Below are positions 20,107 through 27,955 of a stretch of DNA of 64,000 nt, piece by piece. Below the pieces are notes generated by a model. That model saw only the letters and a list, made by a program, of their open reading frames with translations, was not told where the DNA came from and did no database searches. A program made the position numbers and the translations under genes. This stretch comes from an uncultured Collinsella sp. (GTDB taxonomy: Bacteria; Actinomycetota; Coriobacteriia; Coriobacteriales; Coriobacteriaceae). The DNA lies in assembly GCA_902491345.1 (NCBI GenBank), contig CABUHI010000005.1:1-64000 (forward strand), in the 5' to 3' direction. Numbering within the stretch: the stretch's first letter is position 1; each line of letters starts with the position of its first letter.

Positions 20107-20198
20107 TCGGTGCGACTAGTCCCAAGCCGATCGGATCTGGTCCGGTGCGTATTCACTGTGCGGGCGGCATGACCGCACCCAACTGATTGGAGTGAACC

Positions 20199-21056
20199 AT
20201 GCGCAAACTGTTTTCCCGTCAGCTCATCGAGGCCCGTCACGAGATGCTGAGCATCTACGAGGCCGTCGATCTGGCCCTCCACGATGCCGTGAAGGCCTAT
20301 GTGACCGACGACCGCAAGCTCGCCACCAAGACCAAGAAGCGCACGCTTTCGATTGACGCACGCTGCGCCAACCTGGAGGCCGTCTGCTACAACCTGATTG
20401 CCACGCAGTCACCGGTCGCCTCCGACTTCCGCTTGCTGCAGACGATCATCTACGTCGACTTTAACCTGCAGCGCATGACCGATAAGGTTCGCCAGATTTG
20501 CCGCGCCACGCGTCATATGATCAAGGCCGACATCTCGCTGCCCAAGGAGCTTGTCGGCACGGTCGAGGCCGAGGCTGAGGCCGTCTACCAGGTGCTGGGC
20601 TCTTCGCTTTCCGCGCTCGTCACCAACGACATGTCCATCATCTGCAACTTGGCCGTCGAGGACGAGCCAGTGCACGCCGCCTATGAGAAGTTCTTCCGCA
20701 CCTTTAACCGTATGGATACGGGCGATTTTATGGACGACGACAGCAACTATGACGATCTGCGTCGCGCCATCATGGTTTCGCGCTACCTCGATCGCATCGC
20801 TTCGATTTCCATCGATGCCGCTTGCCGTCTGACCTTCCTGTTGACTGGTCAGCGTATGAATGCCGGCGATATTGCCCGCACTGATGAGGATGAGCTCGAG
20901 AGCATGCGCGTGCCTTCGGGCGAGGGTGTTATCATGAGGCCCGCCGTCGACGCGCGCTACGTTGCCAAGGTACCCGTTAACGAGGTCAGCGAGGGACTTC
21001 GCTACCTGCTCGATCATCTTGAGGACGAGGACGATGGCGAGGACGACGAGGAGTAA
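20199..21056 (+). CDS. phoU: Phosphate uptake regulator PhoU, with acidic C-terminal extension
   Basis: 285 aa. The first ~215 residues form two PhoU three-helix repeats, with the metal-binding-type segments ARCANLEAVCYNLIATQSP and YLDRIASISIDAA visible. The last ~60 residues extend beyond the usual PhoU length and end in an acidic run (EDEDDGEDDEE). PhoU dampens Pst activity and Pho signalling when phosphate is plentiful. No PhoB/PhoR pair lies in the window. TTGGAGTG precedes ATG 20199. A GC-rich hairpin follows. Confidence 0.92.
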   Translation: MRKLFSRQLIEARHEMLSIYEAVDLALHDAVKAYVTDDRKLATKTKKRTLSIDARCANLEAVCYNLIATQSPVASDFRLLQTIIYVDFNLQRMTDKVRQICRATRHMIKADISLPKELVGTVEAEAEAVYQVLGSSLSALVTNDMSIICNLAVEDEPVHAAYEKFFRTFNRMDTGDFMDDDSNYDDLRRAIMVSRYLDRIASISIDAACRLTFLLTGQRMNAGDIARTDEDELESMRVPSGEGVIMRPAVDARYVAKVPVNEVSEGLRYLLDHLEDEDDGEDDEE

Positions 21057-21093
21057 GTAACCCCTTTCGTCGAAAGATTGTAAATACCTAAGT

Positions 21094-21125
21094 GAGCGCG
21101 GCCTTGCACATGCGGGGCCGCGCTC
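21094..21125 (+). terminator. Hairpin after phoU, possible terminator
   Basis: GAGCGCGGCC pairs perfectly with GGCCGCGCTC across a 12-base loop. Only TTGCGTT follows, so termination would be weak or factor-assisted. It marks the boundary between the pst-phoU block and yggS-sepF-yggT-divIVA. Confidence 0.5.
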
Positions 21126-21175
21126 TTGCGTTAGCATGGGACTACTTGTTTGGCTGTCAGCGGAGGCGATTGGCA

Positions 21176-21913
21176 ATGGATAACTATTTGGACTTGATAC
21201 GCGCTCGCCGCGAGCAGATTCTGGAACGTTTTTATGCGGCGCTCGATCGCGCAGGCCGCCCCCACGACGCCGCGCGCCTCATTGCCGTGTCAAAGACCGT
21301 TGGTGTCGATGAGACCGTTGCCGCCATCCAGGCGGGGTATCGCCATTTTGCCGAGAACCGCCCGCAGGAGCTGGTTCGCAAGCTCACGGGTCTGGCGGAG
21401 CATCCGGAGCTGCCCGAGGTGCGCTTCGATATGATCGGGAACCTGCAGACCAATAAGATTAATGCGGTGCTGGGCTCAGCCGAGCTGATTCACTCGGTGG
21501 GTTCGCTGCATCTGGCGCAGGCGATCTCGAGCCGTGCTGCCCGCAAGATTGAGGCAGGCGAGCTCGCCGGCCCCCAGCGTGTGCTCATTGAGGTCAATGT
21601 GAGCGGTGAGGAGTCGAAGGGAGGCTTTTCGCCCGATGAGATTCGCGCCGCCGCGGGTGAGCTTGCGGAACTTGAGGGAATTTGCGTACAGGGGCTTATG
21701 ACTATGGCGCCCCGGGGGAATAAGGATGTGGCACGCCGCACCTTTGCGGGGCTTCGCGAGCTGAGGGATGAGCTGGAGGCGGCGCATCCCGATTTGAACC
21801 TGCCTGAGCTTTCCTGCGGCATGAGCGAGGACTTTGAGCCTGCCCTTGAGGAGGGCTCTACGCTCGTTCGCCTGGGCAGGGTAGTATTTAGCCCGGAGTT
21901 TGCAGTAAAATAA
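21176..21913 (+). CDS. PLP homeostasis protein (YggS/YlmE family)
   Basis: 245 aa alanine-racemase-fold protein that binds PLP but has no known catalytic activity; family members control PLP and amino acid balance. The PLP lysine lies in RLIAVSKTVG (about residues 36-45), with FAENRPQELVRK, FDMIGNLQTNKI, VNVSGEESKGGF and GMSEDFEPALEEGST following. ATG 21176 has CGGAGG upstream. It sits immediately before sepF, the classical ylmE-sepF arrangement. Confidence 0.93.
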   Translation: MDNYLDLIRARREQILERFYAALDRAGRPHDAARLIAVSKTVGVDETVAAIQAGYRHFAENRPQELVRKLTGLAEHPELPEVRFDMIGNLQTNKINAVLGSAELIHSVGSLHLAQAISSRAARKIEAGELAGPQRVLIEVNVSGEESKGGFSPDEIRAAAGELAELEGICVQGLMTMAPRGNKDVARRTFAGLRELRDELEAAHPDLNLPELSCGMSEDFEPALEEGSTLVRLGRVVFSPEFAVK

Positions 21914-21973
21914 GGCTCTGAAGTGCGCACTGATTATCGGGGCGCCTGCACTAAACCGCGAGAGGACACAACC

Positions 21974-22696
21974 ATGGGCTTCCTTGACGAGATTAAAAAT
22001 AAGATGCACCTGGGCGGCCAGCAGGGTTACGACCAGGGTTATGGCCAGGACGACGACTACGGCTACGATGATGGCTATGACGATGGCTATCAGGGCAACG
22101 GCTACAGCGGTGCTTCGGGCGAGGGCTTCTACACCCAAGACGAGCCGAGCAACGGCCTGCTTGGTCAGACGCGCCGTGGTGAAGCTGAGTCGGTTGCCGT
22201 GTATACACGCTCCGGGCAGCTGGTCGGCGATGACTCCCGCCATGCCACGACGTATAACCCGCCTTCGCGCTCGCAGGACAGTGTTGCGAGCGGTTATCGT
22301 CCTGGTGCCTATGACACGCCGTCGAGCTACGCCGAGAACACCCGCGCCCGTGCCGCCGCTGCGCCTGCGCCTGCACCGAGCGATGCCTCGGCCTATGCGA
22401 GCAATATCATCAACGCCACACCGCAGCTGCCGGCCTATGTCCTGCGCCCCGAGAGCTATGACGACGTGGAGACCGTGGTGCGCCGCGTTCGCACCAAGCA
22501 GCCTGTCGCACTGATTTTTGTGGGCGTACGCACCGAAGTTGCCAAGCGCGTCTTGGACTTCTCTTACGGCTTTGCCTGCGGTCTGGGTGCCACGGTCAAG
22601 GAGGTGGGCGACCGCGTGTTCATGGTGCTGCCCGCCGGTTGCGAGGTCAAAGATTCCGATCTCAAGAAGCTTCGTGCCGACGGCTACCTTAAGTAA
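21974..22696 (+). CDS. sepF: Cell division protein SepF with Tyr/Asp/Gly-rich N-terminus
   Basis: 240 aa. A short amphipathic membrane-binding N-terminus (MGFLDEIKNKMHLGG) is followed by a low-complexity region rich in GY, DD and QG (about 17-60) and a Pro/Ala/Ser linker. The C-terminal SepF domain (about 150-240) has YDDVETVVRRVRTKQPV, LDFSYGFACGLGATVKEVGDRVFMVLP. SepF tethers FtsZ to the membrane and probably replaces FtsA here. The tyrosine-rich N-terminus is unusual in amount and could be phase-separation prone or phosphorylated; that is inference. Confidence 0.93.
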   Translation: MGFLDEIKNKMHLGGQQGYDQGYGQDDDYGYDDGYDDGYQGNGYSGASGEGFYTQDEPSNGLLGQTRRGEAESVAVYTRSGQLVGDDSRHATTYNPPSRSQDSVASGYRPGAYDTPSSYAENTRARAAAAPAPAPSDASAYASNIINATPQLPAYVLRPESYDDVETVVRRVRTKQPVALIFVGVRTEVAKRVLDFSYGFACGLGATVKEVGDRVFMVLPAGCEVKDSDLKKLRADGYLK

Positions 22697-22717
22697 AGAC
22701 AAGACGAGGAGATTCCC

Positions 22718-22999
22718 ATCAACATCTACACTATCGTCCAGCTGGTCAACACGCTGTTCAACTTCTATTCCACGCTCATTGTCGTCTACTGCTTTATGAC
22801 GTGGATTCCCATGAAGCAGGGTGGTTTGCTTCAGGATATTGCCGCGGTGCTTGATAGCGTGTGCGGTCCGTGGCTCAACCTGTTCCGTCGTTTCATCCCG
22901 CCAATGGGCGGTATCGATTTTTCGCCGGTCGTTGCGATTATTGCGTTGCAGTTGGTACAGAGGCTGGTTCTGCAGCTTCTTATAGGTATACTCGTGTAG
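22718..22999 (+). CDS. yggT: YggT-family membrane protein, apparent AUC start
   Basis: About 93 aa, two membrane segments (about 8-28 and 65-90) with WIPMKQGG and the conserved GPWLNLFRRFIPPMGGIDFSP type block between them. YggT proteins accompany sepF and divIVA and are linked to division or osmotic response. No ATG, GTG or TTG lies in frame before the first membrane segment. The reading frame is open from 22697, and the natural start is ATC at 22718, 7 bases after a GAGGAG site, with ATT 22712 as the other choice. Starting at ATG 22796 would delete the first membrane segment. Confidence 0.82.
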   Translation: MNIYTIVQLVNTLFNFYSTLIVVYCFMTWIPMKQGGLLQDIAAVLDSVCGPWLNLFRRFIPPMGGIDFSPVVAIIALQLVQRLVLQLLIGILV

Positions 23000-23060
23000 A
23001 ACTGACTTAGTAACTTACGTCGGGCGTGTAGCGCCGAGGCGATGAAAAAGGAGACTTGTT

Positions 23061-23735
23061 ATGGCTATTACCCCTGCAGACATCCAGGCTCAGACTTTCT
23101 CTGAGGCCAAGCGTGGCTACGATCCTGCCGAGGTCGACGTCTTCTTGGAGACGCTGTCCTCCGAGGTTGACGCTATGCTCGCTAAGATCGTCGACCTTAA
23201 GGGTCGTCTGACTGCTACCGAGCAGCAGCTTGCCGATGCGCAGGCTCAGCTTGCCCAGGCTCAGGATGCCCCCGCCCAGGCCGTTCCTGCCGCCCCCGTG
23301 GCTGCTCCCGCCCCTGATTTCTCCGCTCAGGAGCGTCAGATTTCCGCTGCCCTGATCGCTGCCCAGCAGACCGCTGAGACCATCGTCAACGATGCCAATG
23401 AGAACGCTGAGCGTATCCGCAACGAGGCTGACGCCAAGGCCCGCGAGGTTATCCGCCAGGCTCTGACCGAAAAGCAGGCCGAGCTCGAGGAGATCGATCG
23501 TCTCAAGGCTTCTCGTGAGGAGTTCAAGGCCGAGTATCTCAAGCTCATCCAGCACTTCATGGACGATGCCCAGAACTCCTTCCCGGCCGACCTCATGGCC
23601 TCCACGCCGGTCGGTTCTGCCGCTTCTCCTGCGGTGACTGTTCCCGCCGAGCCGCTGCCCGTCGCTGACCCGGTTGTCCCTGTGGCCGATCCCTTCGCCC
23701 CGATCGACAACTTTGCCGCTGACGACCTGGACTAA
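23061..23735 (+). CDS. divIVA: DivIVA-domain polar growth / division protein
   Basis: 224 aa. The N-terminal DivIVA membrane-binding domain is clear: MAITPADIQAQTFSEAKR then GYDPAEVDVFLETLSSEVD. A coiled coil (about 40-70 and 95-165, many Gln/Ala/Glu heptads) is interrupted by a Pro/Ala linker, and the C-terminus is Pro/Val/Ala-rich. DivIVA (Wag31) senses negative curvature and organises polar or septal wall synthesis. An AAAAAGGAG site precedes ATG 23061. A strong terminator follows, closing the division region. Confidence 0.94.
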   Translation: MAITPADIQAQTFSEAKRGYDPAEVDVFLETLSSEVDAMLAKIVDLKGRLTATEQQLADAQAQLAQAQDAPAQAVPAAPVAAPAPDFSAQERQISAALIAAQQTAETIVNDANENAERIRNEADAKAREVIRQALTEKQAELEEIDRLKASREEFKAEYLKLIQHFMDDAQNSFPADLMASTPVGSAASPAVTVPAEPLPVADPVVPVADPFAPIDNFAADDLD

Positions 23736-23763
23736 CATTCGGCCTACAATTTAGTGCCTAGAA

Positions 23764-23792
23764 AGGACCCGCAGTTTGCGGGTCCTTTTTTA
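23764..23792 (+). terminator. Terminator after divIVA
   Basis: AGGACCCGCA and TGCGGGTCCT pair perfectly around a GTT loop and are followed by TTTTT. Strong intrinsic terminator. Confidence 0.92.
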
Positions 23793-23817
23793 TGACTGTA
23801 CCGGGGCGCGCAACATA

Positions 23818-23855
23818 AAAAACCGAGCCCTGAACATAGTGGCGCGGAGCTCGGC
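23818..23855 (-). terminator. Terminator after the nitroreductase gene
   Basis: Read on the minus strand, CCGAGC pairs with GCTCGG across a 20-base arm region and is followed by TTTTTTA. It faces the divIVA terminator, as expected for convergent genes. Confidence 0.6.
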
Positions 23856-23902
23856 GAACGGGTGAGCGGTAAAAGGTAGGTTTTGAGGCATGTCCTAAAA
23901 AT

Positions 23903-24433
23903 CTACTTGAGGAGGAAGTCGGGGAGGGGAATGGTGCGGGCCTCGCGATGCTCGGGATCGGCGATGTGGTCGGCAGGATAGCCACAGACGAGCATGTGAT
24001 AGGGATAGACGCCCTCGGGCAGGTTGAACTGATCCTGTGCCACCTCAGGCTTAAAATGGCATACCCAGCACGTTCCCAGGCCCTGCTCGGTGGCCTCCAT
24101 CATCATCTGATCGCACACTATGGACGTATCGATTTCACTGGAATTCATCTGGTCATACGGGCGCACCCAAGCGTCTTCGGTAACGCTACAAATAAGGAAG
24201 ATGAGCGGAGCGCCAAAGATAGATCCATCACGAGCAAACCGAGGCTGACAAGCAGCAGCCTTCTCCAGAAGCTCAGGCGTATCCAACACCATCACACGGG
24301 TTGGATGGTTATTACAAGCAGAAGGAGCAATACGCCCAGCCTCAACAATGGCATCCACCACAGCCTGCTCAACAGAACGATCCTCAAACTCGCGACAAGA
24401 ATAGCGACCCCGAGCCAGATCCAAATACCCCAT
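23903..24433 (-). CDS. Nitroreductase family FMN oxidoreductase
   Basis: 176 aa, short nitroreductase-fold flavoprotein. Family features: N-terminal RYSCREFEDRSV with the phosphate-binding Arg-Ser-like pair, GRIAPSACNNHPTRVMVL, and the late EQGLGTCWVCHF that packs near the FMN. Substrate cannot be deduced; such proteins reduce nitroaromatics, quinones or flavins with NAD(P)H. ATG 24433 has GGAGG upstream; an open frame continues upstream to 24559 but lacks family sequence. Its 5' leader carries direct repeats described separately. Confidence 0.88.
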   Translation of the reverse strand: MGYLDLARGRYSCREFEDRSVEQAVVDAIVEAGRIAPSACNNHPTRVMVLDTPELLEKAAACQPRFARDGSIFGAPLIFLICSVTEDAWVRPYDQMNSSEIDTSIVCDQMMMEATEQGLGTCWVCHFKPEVAQDQFNLPEGVYPYHMLVCGYPADHIADPEHREARTIPLPDFLLK

Positions 24434-24600
24434 AACCAAACCCTCCAAAGTCAGCAAATCAATCCAAAGTAAACCAAAGGATACCCAAAGCCCTGTCCAA
24501 CCAAACGCCCTGCACAGCCCCAAAGTATCCATTTGGGAATAAAGGGCCATATCAGCCAAGACCCAATTACACTCAAGCTATCAGCCAAGGTTCCCAATGG
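24434..24600 (-). promoter_or_regulatory. Nitroreductase 5' leader with repeated motifs
   Basis: Read on the minus strand this leader is G/T-rich. It carries TTGGCTGATA twice, about 33 bases apart, and CTTTGG or close variants five times before the GGAGG ribosome site. No known riboswitch was recognised. Base composition differs from the surrounding coding DNA. Its function is unknown. Confidence 0.35.
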
Positions 24601-24610
24601 TGGTACCTAA

Positions 24611-24694
24611 GGCGAAGGCCCGACACCTATTTACTTTCGAACGACTCTGCCATGCAGCCGGAGTGAGAAAGCAAATAGGTGTCGGGCCTTCGCC
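24611..24694. repeat. 28-bp inverted repeat
   Basis: Arms 24611-24638 and 24667-24694 match at 27 of 28 positions; they begin GGCGAAGGCCCGACACC and flank a 28-base loop. No T-run follows on either strand, so it is not an ordinary terminator. It lies between the DUF47 gene end and the nitroreductase leader. It is best read as a REP/MITE-like palindrome. Confidence 0.8.
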
Positions 24695-24714
24695 GGTGGG
24701 ACGGGTATCCCCAA

Positions 24715-25338
24715 TTAACTGTTCTTCATGACAATCGAATCCACGACATCGGCCACATTCTCGCAGCAGTCGGCGCAGTACTCCAGGAAGGCGTACACGT
24801 CACGCCAAGCGATGACCTCGAGCGGGTCCTTGCCGTTGACGTGCAGGTTGCGCATGGCGTTGATGTAGAGCTCGTCGGCCTCGGACTCGATGGTGTTGAT
24901 CTGGATGACCAGCTCGCGCAGCGTTTTGGACTTGCGGTAGTTGGGAAGCTCGACCATCAGGTCCTTCATGGCGCGACAGGCATCGGTTACCTTGTGGGCG
25001 ATGACGATGGCGTCGGGATGGATACTCTGAATGTTGGTGAAGTAGACGCGCTGCACGACACCCTCGATGCGGTCGAGCACGGTGTCGAGTGAGCAGCTCA
25101 TCAGATCCAGATCCTCGCGCTCGAGCGGGGTGATAAAGGCGGTGAGCAAGGCGTCTTCGAGCTCGTGGTGCTTCTTGTCTGCCGCATGCTCAATCGCATG
25201 CATCTTATCGAGCATGTCGTGGATCTGCGCGGGGTCAAAGTTCTCAAAAATCTTGGTGAGCAGCTCTGCGGCCTGGACGGAGAGGTCGGCGCAAGCGACG
25301 TAGTTGTCAAAGTAGAACGAATCGGGTTTCTTTGCCAT
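24715..25338 (-). CDS. PhoU-like DUF47 protein paired with Pit transporter
   Basis: 207 aa, all-helical DUF47/PhoU_div family protein. It shows ADLSVQAAELL, the H/D/E-rich MHAIEHAADKKHHELEDALLTAF spread over residues 46-68, ITPLEREDL, and a C-terminal DVYAFLEYCADCCENVADVVDSI. Members are usually encoded next to Pit permeases and are thought to regulate them. It lies 67 bases downstream of the pit gene on the same strand, with GAAAGGACCC before its ATG. With the separate pst-phoU set, the window holds two PhoU-type regulators. Confidence 0.92.
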   Translation of the reverse strand: MAKKPDSFYFDNYVACADLSVQAAELLTKIFENFDPAQIHDMLDKMHAIEHAADKKHHELEDALLTAFITPLEREDLDLMSCSLDTVLDRIEGVVQRVYFTNIQSIHPDAIVIAHKVTDACRAMKDLMVELPNYRKSKTLRELVIQINTIESEADELYINAMRNLHVNGKDPLEVIAWRDVYAFLEYCADCCENVADVVDSIVMKNS

Positions 25339-25405
25339 GGGTGGGTCCTTTCGAGGCGAAGACGGGTGGGCGAAGTGTTGCGGTCCGGATGGACGTTCGG
25401 TTTGA

Positions 25406-26455
25406 CTAGAGGAACATCATGAACAGCTTGGCCATGACAAAGCTGATGAGTCCGCAGGCGGGGAAGGTAAAGAACCAGGTGAACATCATGTCCTTGACCA
25501 CGCCAAAGTTGATGGCTGAAAGGCGCTTGACGGCACCGACGCCCATGATGGCGCAGGTCTTGATGTGGGTGGAGGACACGGGGATGCCGGTAAGGGTGGC
25601 AAGCAGCAAGTTCGCGGCGCCTGCGAGGTCGGCAGAGAAGCCCTGATACTTCTCGAGCTTAACCATGCTCTGGCCGACGGACTTGATGATGCGCTCGCCG
25701 CCCACGCTGGTGCCGATGCCCATGGTGGCCGAGCACAGCAGCATGATCCAGATGGGGATGCCGGCGTCGCCGACGCTCGTCTGGCCGTTGGCGAAGGCCA
25801 CGCCTAAAAAGAGCACGCCGATGAACTTCTGTCCATCCTGCGCGCCGTGCATAAAGCTCATGGCCGCAGCGCTCGCGATCTGAGCGTATTTAAAGAAGAC
25901 ATTGGCACGTCGCCTGTTGGCGGCGGCGAAAAGAATCGAGACGAGCTTGCACAGGACCCAGCCCATAACAAAGCCCAGGCCGATGGAGAGCGCCAGGCCG
26001 TAGATGACCTTCATCCACTCGTGGACGTTGACGCTGTTCGCGCCGCCGAGGGCGATGGCGGCACCGGTCAGGCCGGCGATAAGGCTGTGGCTTTGCGAGG
26101 TGGGGATGCCAAAACGCGACGCTGTGGCGCCGTAGACGACGATGGAGAACAGCGCCGCGCACAGGCAGGCGAGCGCCATGGTGCTGTTTCCGCCAAAGTC
26201 GACGATATGTGAGATGGTGTTAGCGACGCTCGCGTTAAAGTGCGTCATGATGAGCACGCCGAGGAAGTTGAATGCGGCGCTCATGAGAATGGCGGCGCGG
26301 GCGGGCATGCAACGCGTAGTGACGCAGGTCGCGATGGCGTTGGGCGCGTCGGTCCATCCATTGACGAAGATGGCGCCCAACGCGAGGATCACGGTGACGG
26401 CAAGGACTGGGTTCGACACAATTTGGCCGAGGAAGGTTGAGAACGTTACGTCCAT
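25406..26455 (-). CDS. pit: Inorganic phosphate transporter, Pit family
   Basis: 349 aa polytopic membrane permease (about ten segments) of the low-affinity, cation-coupled phosphate transporter family. The duplicated PiT signature appears as GWTDAPNAIATCV near the N-terminus and as FMHGAQDGQKFIGV in the second half; PTSQSHSLIAGLTGAAIA and PVSSTHIKTCAIMGVG are the paired Ser/Thr-rich hairpins. The first gene of a two-gene operon with the DUF47 regulator. Confidence 0.94.
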   Translation of the reverse strand: MDVTFSTFLGQIVSNPVLAVTVILALGAIFVNGWTDAPNAIATCVTTRCMPARAAILMSAAFNFLGVLIMTHFNASVANTISHIVDFGGNSTMALACLCAALFSIVVYGATASRFGIPTSQSHSLIAGLTGAAIALGGANSVNVHEWMKVIYGLALSIGLGFVMGWVLCKLVSILFAAANRRRANVFFKYAQIASAAAMSFMHGAQDGQKFIGVLFLGVAFANGQTSVGDAGIPIWIMLLCSATMGIGTSVGGERIIKSVGQSMVKLEKYQGFSADLAGAANLLLATLTGIPVSSTHIKTCAIMGVGAVKRLSAINFGVVKDMMFTWFFTFPACGLISFVMAKLFMMFL

Positions 26456-26667
26456 ATATGGGCTTTCTCGAAGTTTGCAGACACGTTACAAAAACATGAT
26501 AAATCCTATCACCTCCTGCGGGTTTCTTTGCCGAGTTCTGATGGGAGAAGTATTTTTTTGGCACTAAAATTGAATACTAGCCCTGTTGACCGTGGGTGTT
26601 CTTTTTGCTATCACGCCATGCGGACACGCGCGTTCGCTCCGACACTCCAAAACCACAGTCTGTTCGC

Positions 26668-26697
26668 TTTACAACATGCAAACATGCGTTCGATAAT
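26668..26697 (+). promoter_or_regulatory. Promoter of the small gene at 26705, possibly leaderless
   Basis: TTTACA at 26668-26673 and GATAAT at 26692-26697 with an 18-base spacer. The expected +1 falls at about 26704-26705, which is the ATG itself, so the transcript may be leaderless. Confidence 0.5.
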
Positions 26698-26704
26698 AGG
26701 AGAC

Positions 26705-27043
26705 ATGGAATATCGACAGACAGATGGCAAAACTCGGCGCGTGCACAAGCAGTATGTGGACGTCGTGGCTCGCATCCTCGCGGGCGGACAGGTCGTGCCG
26801 GTCACCGTCTGCTGGGTCGACGGTCGTTGCTTTACGATTGACGAGATTGTCTCGACCACTGGGTTTGGCCTGACGGTTCACGGCATCCGTACGGCAACCT
26901 ATAAGGTGCGTTTTGGCGGGCACGCGACCGAGTTGTATCTGGAGGACCAGACGCGCGAGCGGGCAGACGGCTCGCAGGCACACGTGATGCGTTGGTGGGT
27001 CTGGGCCTTTGATCGTACGCTTGAGGGCGAGCGCCGTAGGTAA
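26705..27043 (+). CDS. Conserved-looking small protein of unknown function
   Basis: 112 aa, soluble and basic, no signal or membrane segment. Sequence alternates beta-like stretches: VDVVARILAGGQVVPVTVCWVDG, then TIDEIVSTTGFGL, HGIRTATYKVRFGG, and a Trp-rich HVMRWWVWAFDRTLEG end. I do not recognise the family. The AGGAG before ATG 26705 is only 2 bases away, too close to act as a ribosome site, whereas the promoter position suggests a leaderless message. An ATG at 26684 in frame has no ribosome site. Confidence 0.7.
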   Translation: MEYRQTDGKTRRVHKQYVDVVARILAGGQVVPVTVCWVDGRCFTIDEIVSTTGFGLTVHGIRTATYKVRFGGHATELYLEDQTRERADGSQAHVMRWWVWAFDRTLEGERRR

Positions 27044-27121
27044 GGACGTGCGGCATTCGGGTACAATGGCAGGAATCTTGTCACCTACGGCGCTGTCGTG
27101 CGCTTTTTGAAAGGACGAAGT

Positions 27122-27817
27122 ATGAACGATATCCAGGGCTATCAGAACGGCCCCATCGAGACCGGTGCAAGCCGTGCCAAGGAGATGTCGCCGCGCGCGT
27201 ACAACCTCACCATGTCTGCCCTGATCTTTTTGGGCTTTTGCGCCATGGGCGCCGGCGCCTACTTTACGAGCACCATGTCGTTTGCGCGCATGATGATGAG
27301 CGGCGCAGCCTTGCCGCTGGTCTTTGGCTCGTTTATTTTGACCATCGTCGGCATGGTCATGATGTCGGCCGCCGCCAGCAAGCAGTCCGTGGGCCTGTCC
27401 CTTGTGGGCTACGTAATCTTTGCGAGCACCTTTGGCCTGACCGCGTCGTTTGGCCTTGCCAACTACGACCTGCCCACCATCAACACTGCCTTTATCGCCA
27501 CGGCCGCCATCACCTTTGTCTTTGGCGCCTTGGGCGTGACGTTCCCCAAGTTTTTCCAGCGTGTGTATGGCATTGGTTTTGGCATCCTGCTTGCCACGAT
27601 TCTGGTCGAGATCGTGCTGATGTTCATGGGCGTTTCGCAGTCCATCACCGACCTGATCGTGATCGTGGTGTTCGCCGGCTTTATTGGCTACGACACCTAT
27701 GTTGCCACGACGGTGCCGCCTACGCTGCCCAACGCCGTGCTCATGGCGTCCAATCTGTTCGTGGACATTATCAACGTGTTCTTGCGCATCCTGAACATCC
27801 TTGGCCGTCGCGACTAG
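27122..27817 (+). CDS. Bax inhibitor-1 / YccA family membrane protein
   Basis: 231 aa with seven predicted membrane segments after a 25-residue soluble N-terminus. It matches the TMBIM family pattern, including the late FAGFIGYDTYVATTVPP segment and the C-terminal ASNLFVDIINVFLRILNILG. Bacterial members form pH-sensitive calcium leak channels or interact with FtsH; role here unknown. GAAAGGACGAAG precedes ATG 27122. TACAAT at 27062 may be its -10. A good terminator follows. Confidence 0.9.
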   Translation: MNDIQGYQNGPIETGASRAKEMSPRAYNLTMSALIFLGFCAMGAGAYFTSTMSFARMMMSGAALPLVFGSFILTIVGMVMMSAAASKQSVGLSLVGYVIFASTFGLTASFGLANYDLPTINTAFIATAAITFVFGALGVTFPKFFQRVYGIGFGILLATILVEIVLMFMGVSQSITDLIVIVVFAGFIGYDTYVATTVPPTLPNAVLMASNLFVDIINVFLRILNILGRRD

Positions 27818-27860
27818 TGGCGAATTGCGGCGGTGCTTGCCGTGCGTGTAAATCGATGCG

Positions 27861-27889
27861 AAAGGCGGTCCTTCGGGGCCGTCTTTTTT
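27861..27889 (+). terminator. Terminator after the Bax inhibitor gene
   Basis: GGCGGTCC and GGGGCCGTC form a stem around a TTC-type loop, followed by TTTTTT. Intrinsic terminator. Confidence 0.8.
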
Positions 27890-27955
27890 GTACGCGGCGG
27901 GGTATCATGGATGGGAAAAGCCGATAGCGGCAGAGACCGAGAAAGGTGACCACTT

